Of a stretch of DNA of 12,146 nt, positions 7,010 to 12,145 are shown one piece after another. The position numbers were made by a program, and so were the translations under genes. Below the pieces are notes generated by a model. It made no database searches, had not been told where the DNA came from, and saw only the letters and a list, made by a program, of their open reading frames with translations. The stretch is from an uncultured Bacilli bacterium. Lineage in GTDB: Bacteria > Bacillota_I > Bacilli_A > RF39 > UBA660. The first letter of the stretch is position 1. Each line of letters begins with the position of its first letter. Location of the stretch: NCBI GenBank assembly GCA_934101625.1, contig CAKORV010000029.1, positions 1-12,146 on the forward strand, in the 5' to 3' direction.

Positions 7010-8056
7010 ATGAAAAAAGAAGATAATAAATGTCCTAATTGTGGATCATTACTTAAGTCATTTGAAACAACTTGTCCTTATTGTAGAACAGAAATAAGAA
7101 ATATAAATTGTTCTGAAACTTTAAAAAAGTTTTCAATAGGACTAAAAGAATTACAATCATTAAGAACAACAAATGAAAATGAAAAAACGCAAAAATATGA
7201 ACAAATCGCAGAATACATAAAAAACTATCCAATACCTAATTCAAAAGAGGATTTGATAGAATTTATGATTTTAATATCATCTAATATAGATTTAAACATT
7301 GAAGATGAAGATAAGTTAATTGTTCAAAAAGCTTGGAAAAATAAGTTAGAACAGGTATATGAAAAAGCAAAACTATCAATAAAAAGTCAAAAAGACTTAA
7401 AATATATTAATGATATATATACTGATATAAATAATAAAATTAAAAATAAAAAAAAGAAAGAATTAATTCTTCTTGTAAGTATATTTGGTTCATTATTATT
7501 TCTTATGGGAATTTTGACAAACCCAATTATAACTTTAACTATATCATTGGTTTTAATAATATTATTTCTATTCTTATACATAAAATTTCTCAGTACCAAT
7601 ACATCAAAAACGGATATATTCTTAAATAAAAAATATAATTCAATTGTAAATTTATTTAAAGAAAAACCACAATTTAAATATCTATCAATTGGAATACTAA
7701 TGCTAATTTTATCAATAGGTATATGCTTAGGTCTAAATCCAGATGCTATACATCCTCCAGGTTATAAAGTTAGTATTCACATAGACTTTGAAAATAATTT
7801 ATTTCTTAATAAATACAATGTAATATTATATTCAGATAAAAAAGAGCAAACACTTTATCATGGACAAAATAAAGATATAACATTATATTTAAAAGAAGGA
7901 AATCATACTTTAAAATTTGAAAATTATGATAATAAAGGAATATTTAAACAAATAGAAATAAATATAGATAGCGATACTGAAATAGGATACAAAATAAAAT
8001 GTTATTCTGACAAAATAGATGTAACAGAATTATACTTTAATAAAATAGAAAAATAA
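7010..8056 (+). CDS. Zinc-ribbon membrane protein with extracytoplasmic beta-rich domain
   Basis: A 348-residue protein of unknown function. The N-terminus is a zinc ribbon with C8/C11 (CPNCG) and C22/C25 (CPYC). Residues 35-148 are charged and helical, probably cytoplasmic. Two membrane segments at about 151-170 and 172-194 form a hairpin, and a third at about 224-243 places the C-terminal 100 residues outside. That tail has alternating hydrophobic strands and a KEGNHTLKF segment, reminiscent of PEGA or Ig-like domains; this is only a resemblance. AAGGTGG lies 5 nt before ATG 7010, 17 bp after DUF368, so it is the last gene of the operon. A sensor or envelope-stress role is possible but unproven. 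Confidence 0.8.
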   Translation: MKKEDNKCPNCGSLLKSFETTCPYCRTEIRNINCSETLKKFSIGLKELQSLRTTNENEKTQKYEQIAEYIKNYPIPNSKEDLIEFMILISSNIDLNIEDEDKLIVQKAWKNKLEQVYEKAKLSIKSQKDLKYINDIYTDINNKIKNKKKKELILLVSIFGSLLFLMGILTNPIITLTISLVLIILFLFLYIKFLSTNTSKTDIFLNKKYNSIVNLFKEKPQFKYLSIGILMLILSIGICLGLNPDAIHPPGYKVSIHIDFENNLFLNKYNVILYSDKKEQTLYHGQNKDITLYLKEGNHTLKFENYDNKGIFKQIEINIDSDTEIGYKIKCYSDKIDVTELYFNKIEK

Positions 8057-8059
8057 TTA

Positions 8060-8085
8060 GAGCACAAATTAACCGTGTTCTTTTT
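8060..8085 (+). terminator. Intrinsic terminator closing the five-gene operon
   Basis: GAGCAC (8060-8065) pairs with GTGTTC (8075-8080) across a 9-nt loop, with one G-U pair, and is followed by five more Ts. It lies 3 bp after the stop codon of the zinc-ribbon protein and marks the boundary between the housekeeping half and the accessory genes. Confidence 0.82.
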
Positions 8086-8123
8086 AATTATATAAAACTA
8101 AATAATAAATTTTATTCATATTA

Positions 8124-8132
8124 TGATATAAT
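8124..8132 (+). promoter_or_regulatory. Extended -10 promoter of the PIN-GNAT-PUA gene
   Basis: TGATATAAT is an extended -10 with a perfect TATAAT (8127-8132). Transcription would start near 8139, giving a leader of about 27 nt. The -35 region is AT-rich without a good match. It lies between the upstream terminator and the gene and is the first promoter of the accessory module. Confidence 0.55.
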
Positions 8133-8165
8133 AAATGAAAATCTATGAGAGGAGTATACCTTATA

Positions 8166-9629
8166 ATGATAAAAATTTTATTAGATACTAATTTACTAAT
8201 ATATAGAGAAAATCACTCAGTAATTGATGAAAATATACAAAAACTTACAAAAATACTTTATGATTCAAATAAATATAGAATAGTAGTTCATCCAATGACA
8301 ATAGAAGACCTAAATAATATTAAAGATCAAAATGAAAGAGAAATTTATTTAAGTAAGGTAAAAGTATATGAAATTATAGATAGACCACCAAAGGTAACAG
8401 AAGAATTTAATAATAATGTAGGTTGTTCAAAAATTCCTAATGATTTAATTGATAATAATTTATTATATGCAGTATATAGAAATTGTGTTGATTATCTTAT
8501 AACTAATGATAAGAAACTAAAAAATAAAGCGAAAAAATTAAATTTGATTGATAAAGTTATGGGTATAGAAGATGCAATAAACTTATTTAAACCTCTTGAA
8601 GACAAAGAAATTAGAACTCCAATATTTATAAATTATGAATACTTATACAATATAGACTTAGAAGATGAGTTTTTTGATTCATTAAAAACTGACTACAAAA
8701 GTTTTGAAAAATGGTATAAGAAAAAATCTTGTGAAGGAAATAAAGCTTACATCAGTCGTTACCCAAATAATAAAATCAGTTCATTTTTAATGCTAAAAGT
8801 GGAAGATGAGAAAGAAGATTATTCAAGATTAGAAAAACCATTTGAAAAAGGTGTTAGGTTAAAAATATCAACTTTTAAAGTATCTAATACAGGAAATAAA
8901 ATAGGTGAAACTTATATAAAAATAATAATAAAAGAAGCTTTAAAAAATAATGTTGATGAAATATATGTTACTGTTTTTGAGAAACAAAAAGAATTAATTA
9001 AATTATTTAATGATTATGGTTTTGTTCAAAAAACTACTCAAATGACCGAAAAGTTAAATGGAAGTTTCAAAAAAGAATTAGTATTAGTAAAAAATATGAA
9101 TGATAATACTTATCCAAACTTTGAATGGTCAAATAAAAATACTTTTATAGTACCAATTCAACAAAAATATCATGAAATGTTATTTCCAGAGTCAGAAACA
9201 TCAAACCAACTTTCGTTTGAAGATATAGAAGGGATAAATACATACGCGAATGCAATAAAAAAAGCATATATTTGTAAATCTAGAACACAAAAAATAAAGC
9301 CTGGAGACATTTTACTATTTTATGCAAGTGAAAATAAAAAAAGCATTACTACTATTGGAATAGTAGATAATGTATTCAATAAATTTGCAACTCCAGAAGA
9401 TTTATATGCTTTGGCAAAAAAAAGAACTATTTATTCCTTAGAAGAAATAAAATCTCAATTTGATTCAAATTCACAATTAATATTATTTAAGTATTATAAA
9501 ACATTAAATAATCCTATTTCATATGGAGAATTAATAGAAAATAAAATATTAAAAGGAGCTCCAATGTCTATAGTTGAAGTTGACACGAATTTGGTAAAAA
9601 AAATAATAAATATAAAAAATGAAAAATAA
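8166..9629 (+). CDS. Three-domain PIN-GNAT-PUA-like (EVE/ASCH) protein
   Basis: A 487-residue fusion. Residues 1-140 are a PIN-type RNase domain: D7 in KILLDTNLLIY, E47, D93 or D96 in NDLIDNNLLYA, and D115 in ITND. Residues about 155-310 look like a GNAT acetyltransferase, with an acetyl-CoA-loop-like GNKIGETYIK (243-252) and the closing strand motif LFNDYGF (280-286). Residues about 318-480 look like a PUA-superfamily EVE/ASCH fold, from TFIVPI through AYICKSRTQKIKPGDILLFY (367-386) to the GIVDNVF strand. ATG 8166 is preferred because the PIN fold begins at once and GGAG (8151-8154) precedes it by 11 nt; an in-frame ATG at 8145 would place that ribosome site inside the gene. PIN cleaves RNA and PUA-like folds bind modified or structured nucleic acid, so a conflict or RNA-processing role is inferred. 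Confidence 0.82.
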   Translation: MIKILLDTNLLIYRENHSVIDENIQKLTKILYDSNKYRIVVHPMTIEDLNNIKDQNEREIYLSKVKVYEIIDRPPKVTEEFNNNVGCSKIPNDLIDNNLLYAVYRNCVDYLITNDKKLKNKAKKLNLIDKVMGIEDAINLFKPLEDKEIRTPIFINYEYLYNIDLEDEFFDSLKTDYKSFEKWYKKKSCEGNKAYISRYPNNKISSFLMLKVEDEKEDYSRLEKPFEKGVRLKISTFKVSNTGNKIGETYIKIIIKEALKNNVDEIYVTVFEKQKELIKLFNDYGFVQKTTQMTEKLNGSFKKELVLVKNMNDNTYPNFEWSNKNTFIVPIQQKYHEMLFPESETSNQLSFEDIEGINTYANAIKKAYICKSRTQKIKPGDILLFYASENKKSITTIGIVDNVFNKFATPEDLYALAKKRTIYSLEEIKSQFDSNSQLILFKYYKTLNNPISYGELIENKILKGAPMSIVEVDTNLVKKIINIKNEK

Positions 9630-9644
9630 AATTAATAGTTAATA

Positions 9645-9653
9645 TGTTATAAT
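9645..9653 (+). promoter_or_regulatory. Possible extended -10 before the ASCH gene
   Basis: TGTTATAAT is a perfect extended -10 in the 47-bp gap between the PIN-fusion and ASCH genes. Transcription would start near 9660, just ahead of the ribosome site. There is no clear -35. The two genes may still also be co-transcribed, as no terminator separates them. Confidence 0.45.
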
Positions 9654-9676
9654 AATTAACAAGAGGAGGTAAGAAA

Positions 9677-10048
9677 ATGTGTACTATATTATTACCTATT
9701 AAACCAGAATATGCAAATAAAATTGTTAATCAAACTAAGTTATATGAATATAGAAAGAATATATGTAAAAAAAATGTAGATAAAATAATAATCTATAGTT
9801 CTTCTCCAGTAAAAAGAGTAATCGCAGAAGTTGAGGTTAAATCTATACTCTCAAATACTCCTGATAAATTATGGAATGAAACAAAACAATATTCAGGTAT
9901 TTCAAAAAATAAATATATGAAATATTTTGAAAATAAAAGTATTGCATATGCATATGAATTAGGAAGTGTTATTGTATATAAATATCCTAAAAAGTTAGAA
10001 GATATTGGAATCAATTATTACCCTCAATCATATGTGTATTTAAAATAA
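9677..10048 (+). CDS. Stand-alone ASCH (PUA-like) domain protein
   Basis: A small 123-residue protein that is essentially one ASCH domain. Recognisable features are the N-terminal strand ILLPIKPEYANKI (4-16), the K21-x2-E24-x-R26 motif in KLYEYRK (ASCH families carry a conserved Lys-Glu-Arg set in their binding groove), the strand SSSPVKRVIAEVEV (41-54) and the helix with YSGISKNKYMKYF (72-84). The usual C-terminal PQSYVY lies at 116-121. It probably binds RNA, a nucleotide or a modified base in the cytoplasm; some ASCH proteins are amidohydrolases or RNases, so catalysis is possible. The strong ribosome site AGGAGG (9664-9669) precedes ATG 9677. It follows the PIN-GNAT-PUA gene, giving two PUA-fold proteins side by side. 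Confidence 0.82.
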   Translation: MCTILLPIKPEYANKIVNQTKLYEYRKNICKKNVDKIIIYSSSPVKRVIAEVEVKSILSNTPDKLWNETKQYSGISKNKYMKYFENKSIAYAYELGSVIVYKYPKKLEDIGINYYPQSYVYLK

Positions 10049-10078
10049 TAAAAAGTTAAATAAATAGCAGGTTTGAAA

Positions 10079-10107
10079 TTGATTATTTAATGTAATTATG
10101 CTAATAT
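10079..10107 (+). promoter_or_regulatory. Promoter of the structured leader RNA and nuclease-like gene
   Basis: TTGATT (10079-10084) is separated by 17 bp from TAATAT (10102-10107), preceded by TGC (extended -10). The same TTGATT-17-TGn arrangement is used by the tRNA-Gly promoter at the right end of the window. The predicted start, near 10114, coincides with the first base pairs of hairpin 1 of the leader, which argues that the RNA is a real transcript. Confidence 0.55.
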
Positions 10108-10112
10108 TAAGT

Positions 10113-10234
10113 TGTATTAAGTGGCTTGTCTTTAAAATTAATACACTAAAATTTATGTCGATAATTTATATTTTTAGGCAAGAAAAATATATCTATTCGG
10201 AGTATATGCATGCATGTACTCTTTTTATTTTTTA
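10113..10234 (+). ncRNA. Candidate structured leader RNA: two hairpins with complementary loops plus terminator
   Basis: Three helices are visible. Hairpin 1: TGTATTAA (10113-10120) pairs perfectly with TTAATACA (10138-10145) around a 17-nt loop. Hairpin 2: TATATTTTT (10167-10175) pairs perfectly with AAAAATATA (10183-10191) around the loop AGGCAAG (10176-10182), and a lower helix joins CGATA (10159-10163) to TATTCG (10194-10199) with one bulged T. The loop-1 segment CTTGTC (10125-10130) is complementary to loop-2 GGCAAG (10177-10182) over 6 bp including one G-U, so the loops can kiss. Hairpin 3 is an intrinsic terminator. I do not match it to a known riboswitch class. It could be an attenuator, a riboswitch, a stand-alone sRNA, or an RNA that binds the downstream protein. 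Confidence 0.55.
10200..10234 (+). terminator. Intrinsic terminator just upstream of the nuclease-like gene
   Basis: GAGTATATG (10200-10208) pairs with CATGTACTC (10213-10221), with one U-G pair, around the tetraloop CATG. It runs into TTTTT, A and seven more Ts. It lies 16 bp before the start codon, between promoter and gene, so most transcripts should stop here unless something lets polymerase through. Confidence 0.8.
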
Positions 10235-10249
10235 TAGGAAGGAGGTAAA

Positions 10250-11014
10250 ATGAACTACGGATATCAAAATGAAAAAGAATTTGTTGATTTATTCAATAAT
10301 AAATATCTTTATGAGTTAGATAGAAATTCTCAAAAGTTTTTAAAAGAATTATTTGGTGATATGATAGATAATACAGAACTTATAAAATCTTGGAAAAATA
10401 AAGCAGTGCAAAAGGCAGATATATTCATTAAATATAAAAATTATATAAAAAGTATTAGTTTAAAATGTGGTAATAATAATTCGGTGCATCATGAACAAAT
10501 TCAAGAATTTGAAAGATACTTGGGAAATCTAGGTATTCCATATAAAATAATAGATAAATATGTTAGTTATCATTATGGATACATGAAAGATAATAATGGG
10601 AAAATTGATTTTACAAAAAGACTTAGTTCCGAACAATATAAAACACTATATCAAAAAGAATTAAATATTTTTAATGGGTACATTAATAAAACAAGAATTA
10701 TAGTTGATATGATAGACAGATTTATTATAAGAGGAAGAAATTCTGATTATGATATTGATGCTTTAGTATGTGGAACAATAAATGAATATATATGGATAAA
10801 CAAATATGATTTATATGATTTAGTATTATCAAAAAGATGTTTAGAGTATACATCTCCACATATAGCATGTATGACAATAGGTCCACAAAAAAGAAATATT
10901 AATGGGGATTCAAAAAATGCAAAGGATAGATACTTAGTTGCTATTAGATGGAATTTTCTTAAAGAAGATATTATTAATTTTAAAAATAAGGCTAGTACGA
11001 CAAATATAAATTAA
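10250..11014 (+). CDS. Predicted restriction-endonuclease-like protein of unknown function
   Basis: A 254-residue soluble protein. I do not recognise a named family, but the pattern resembles PD-(D/E)XK nucleases: an early acidic helix (NEKEFVDLF, 7-15), then KADIFIKYKNYIKSISLKCG (55-74) with D57 and K72 where the catalytic Asp and Lys would fall. The usual D/E two residues before the Lys is Ser70, so the site is atypical. NSVHHEQ (77-83), RFIIRG (157-162) and the late QKRNINGD (213-220) look like further conserved spots. No methyltransferase gene is adjacent. The strong ribosome site AAGGAGGT is 3 nt from ATG 10250. Transcription must pass the terminator at 10200, so expression is probably conditional. 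A nuclease role in the PIN/ASCH module is an inference from fold-like pattern and context. Confidence 0.7.
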   Translation: MNYGYQNEKEFVDLFNNKYLYELDRNSQKFLKELFGDMIDNTELIKSWKNKAVQKADIFIKYKNYIKSISLKCGNNNSVHHEQIQEFERYLGNLGIPYKIIDKYVSYHYGYMKDNNGKIDFTKRLSSEQYKTLYQKELNIFNGYINKTRIIVDMIDRFIIRGRNSDYDIDALVCGTINEYIWINKYDLYDLVLSKRCLEYTSPHIACMTIGPQKRNINGDSKNAKDRYLVAIRWNFLKEDIINFKNKASTTNIN

Positions 11015-11027
11015 GTTAAGACTTAAC
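11015..11027 (+). repeat. Perfect 13-bp inverted repeat after the nuclease-like gene
   Basis: GTTAAG, A, CTTAAC is a perfect inverted repeat starting right after the stop codon and ending where similarity to tRNA-Gly begins (11027). There is no T run after it, so it is not a standard terminator. It could be a recombinase or regulator site at the boundary of the repeat. Confidence 0.5.
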
Positions 11028-11030
11028 AAG

Positions 11031-11094
11031 GCTGAGACGTGGGAAAAACACAATAAAAAAACACTAAATAAATAGTGTAAAATTCATTTGGAGC
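11031..11094. repeat. 64-bp direct repeat, copy 1 (distal tRNA-Gly flank copy)
   Basis: Identical over all 64 bp to 11952-12015. It starts with GCTGAGACGTGGG, contains the tRNA terminator hairpin (ACACTA/TAGTGT with A tract, 11055-11078) and ends with TGGAGC, the reverse complement of the last six tRNA-Gly nucleotides. Extended leftward to 11027, the first 17 bp (CAAGGCTGAGACGTGGG) equal an internal stretch of tRNA-Gly in sense orientation. There is no tRNA body next to this copy. It looks like an attachment-site duplicate. Confidence 0.93.
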
Positions 11095-11219
11095 GATTGT
11101 CGTAGATATCTACAACTTTTTACCAATTAACGATTTAATATATAAATATCAATCACTAGTCATAGTTTAACACAAAATTTTAAAAATTACTATGATTTAG
11201 TTAAAATTTCGTGTATAAT
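11095..11219 (+). promoter_or_regulatory. Promoter region with interleaved inverted repeats, for the 123-aa gene
   Basis: The -10 TATAAT lies at 11214-11219, giving a leader of only about 14 nt. Upstream are three dyads: the 12-bp palindrome GTAGATATCTAC (11102-11113); TCATAGT/ACTATGA (11160-11166/11189-11195); and CACAAAATTTTAA against TTAAAATTTCGTG (11171-11183/11201-11213, 12 of 13 complementary), which abuts the -10. The last two interleave. Dyads over the promoter suggest binding by a dimeric repressor or activator. No good -35 is present. Confidence 0.45.
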
Positions 11220-11239
11220 TATATTAAGGAGGGAAAACA

Positions 11240-11611
11240 GTGGAATTAAATATTAATTTTAATAAAAAAATTTCACCATTAGTTAATTCTTCGGAATCTT
11301 TATCTAATTGGTTTGAGAAAAATCAAGAGATGATGGCATATTTTGAAATGACACATCCTGGATGCTTACATTTTGAAAATACAAATGCAAATTATGATGT
11401 TAAAGTTCTTGGTAGAATGGCAAATGGTACTTTAACTTGGTTAGAAACTAATTTACCATATTCTAATGAAGAAAAAGTTAGAAATGCTGAAATGAGTATA
11501 GCTTCAATATATGATTTAGAAAAAGATCATTTATCAGATGTTGCAAAAGAAAAATATTTCATTGATGTTAATGGATTAGAAAAAAAAGAATCAACTGGTA
11601 TGCATAGATAG
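11240..11611 (+). CDS. Small protein of unknown function, GTG start
   Basis: A 123-residue soluble acidic protein that I cannot assign. It starts with GTG at 11240, 6 nt after AAGGAGGG (11226-11233), a strong ribosome site. There is no signal peptide, transmembrane segment or metal-binding motif. Residues 20-35 (ESLSNWFEKNQEMMAY) and 80-95 look helical; a THPGCLHF segment (38-45) and DVKVLGRMANGTLTWLET (54-71) suggest a strand-rich middle, possibly a small ligand-binding fold. It lies inside the 921-bp unit bounded by the 64-bp direct repeats, has its own promoter with dyads, and ends in a hairpin shared with the convergent gene. Cargo of a small element is a fair guess. Confidence 0.75.
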   Translation: MELNINFNKKISPLVNSSESLSNWFEKNQEMMAYFEMTHPGCLHFENTNANYDVKVLGRMANGTLTWLETNLPYSNEEKVRNAEMSIASIYDLEKDHLSDVAKEKYFIDVNGLEKKESTGMHR

Positions 11612-11615
11612 TGAT

Positions 11616-11648
11616 AAAAGATGATTTATCTTTCAAAATCATCTTTTT
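11616..11648. terminator. Bidirectional terminator between two convergent genes
   Basis: AAAGATGATTT and AAATCATCTTT form an 11-bp perfect stem around ATCTTTCA, followed on the plus strand by T-rich sequence. The minus strand also ends the stem in a T run, so it can stop both the 123-aa gene and the minus-strand gene that ends at 11652. Confidence 0.8.
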
Positions 11649-11651
11649 CTT

Positions 11652-11903
11652 TTACATTTTTAGTATTAATATCTTATTACCAAAGTTTTTAATATAGAGT
11701 TCATTAGAATAATTAAAAGCAAGAAACGTAGTATTATTGATTATAATTTTATGAGATTCTATATAAGGTAAATTAGATTTATCAACTTTACGAATACTAC
11801 CATTTATAAATGTAGGAGTAGTATGATTAAATTCACAAATAAATTCTAATTTTCTTTTTAAGGCATCATCAATATTAATTTCTTGCTTAATAATATTAAT
11901 CAT
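11652..11903 (-). CDS. Small minus-strand protein of unknown function (83 aa)
   Basis: The frame is open further upstream (to 11972), but the better start is ATG at 11903, preceded by AAAGGATGG ending 8 nt before it; the upstream codons run through the repeat and tRNA flank. The 83-residue protein starts MINIIKQEINIDDALKRK, has a mixed polar middle and ends in NSNELYIKN-like strand-rich sequence with a hydrophobic ILILKM tail. No motif is recognised. It converges on the 123-aa gene and shares its terminator. No convincing promoter is seen; readthrough from the tRNA-Gly terminator could supply transcription. It is moderately likely to be real because the ribosome site, terminator and amino-acid composition fit. 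Confidence 0.55.
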   Translation of the reverse strand: MINIIKQEINIDDALKRKLEFICEFNHTTPTFINGSIRKVDKSNLPYIESHKIIINNTTFLAFNYSNELYIKNFGNKILILKM

Positions 11904-11951
11904 TTTTTCACCATCCTTTCTTTTAGGATGATTTCTTCGTATGACTTCCAA

Positions 11952-12015
11952 GCTGAGACGTGGGAAAAACACAATAAAAAAACACTAAATAAATAGTGTA
12001 AAATTCATTTGGAGC
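11952..12015. repeat. 64-bp direct repeat, copy 2 (tRNA-Gly 3' end and terminator)
   Basis: Identical to 11031-11094. Here the repeat overlaps the last six nucleotides of the tRNA-Gly gene (its CCA end) and contains its terminator. Its other end, GCTGAGACGTGGG (11952-11964), is an inverted copy of tRNA bases at 12033-12045, so the two form a 13-bp inverted repeat flanking the tRNA 3' end and terminator. Confidence 0.93.
11976..11999 (-). terminator. Terminator of tRNA-Gly
   Basis: On the minus strand ACACTA, TTTATT, TAGTGT forms a 6-bp hairpin followed by seven Ts, 11 nt after the tRNA CCA end. The same hairpin is duplicated at 11055-11078 in repeat copy 1, where it has no tRNA to serve. Confidence 0.82.
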
Positions 12016-12084
12016 AAGTGATGGGAATCGAACCCACGTCTCAGCCTTGGCAAGGCCACGTACTAGCCGTTGTACTACACCTGC
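12010..12084 (-). tRNA. tRNA-Gly (anticodon GCC), CCA encoded
   Basis: A complete cloverleaf on the minus strand, 75 nt including CCA. The acceptor GCAGGTG pairs with CACTTGC (one G-U); the D arm contains GTACAACGGCTAGTAC; the anticodon loop TTGCCAA has GCC at positions 34-36; the T arm is GTGGGTTCGATTCCCAT. The discriminator is U73 and the CCA is in the DNA. Transcription is leftward from a good promoter, with a terminator downstream. It decodes glycine GGC/GGU. An internal piece of it is copied, inverted, in the flanking repeats. Confidence 0.96.
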
Positions 12085-12116
12085 GTGATTAGACGCCTTA
12101 ATAAAGACGCATAAAT

Positions 12117-12145
12117 AATATACCATAATTAAATATAGAAATCAA
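12117..12145 (-). promoter_or_regulatory. Promoter of tRNA-Gly
   Basis: On the minus strand TTGATT (12140-12145) is separated by 17 bp from TATATT (12117-12122), with TGG as extended -10. The start would fall near 12110, about 26 nt before the mature tRNA. Strong fit, though it sits at the window edge. Confidence 0.65.

Larger units (their letters stand above)
11031..12015. mobile_element. Possible small integrative or satellite element at tRNA-Gly (tentative)
   Basis: Two identical 64-bp repeats 921 bp apart enclose 857 bp with two small genes, and the right repeat begins in the last six bases of a tRNA gene. This matches the footprint left when an element integrates at a tRNA 3' end. There is no integrase or transposase between the repeats, so this would be a satellite, a remnant after deletion, or a simple segmental duplication. 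Confidence 0.3.

Noticed and set aside
8145..8165. ATG 8145 as start of the PIN-fusion gene
   Set aside because: The GAGAGGAG ribosome site follows it, so it would be inside the gene, and the PIN fold begins at ATG 8166.
10113..10234. CRISPR array or tracr-like RNA
   Set aside because: No regularly spaced repeats and no cas-like genes; the helices are single local hairpins.
11904..11972. Longer N-terminus for the minus-strand 83-aa protein (106 residues)
   Set aside because: The extra codons run into the 64-bp repeat and lack a ribosome site; ATG 11903 has AAAGGATGG upstream.
11031..12015. Insertion sequence or transposon
   Set aside because: No transposase frame and no terminal inverted repeats at the unit ends; the 64-bp repeats are direct and tRNA-derived.
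11923..12126. Minus-strand open frame of 67 codons across the tRNA-Gly gene
   Set aside because: It is a translation of the tRNA and its flanks (the GVVQRLVRG...ETWVRFPSLAP pattern is a familiar false protein from tRNA genes) and has no ribosome site.
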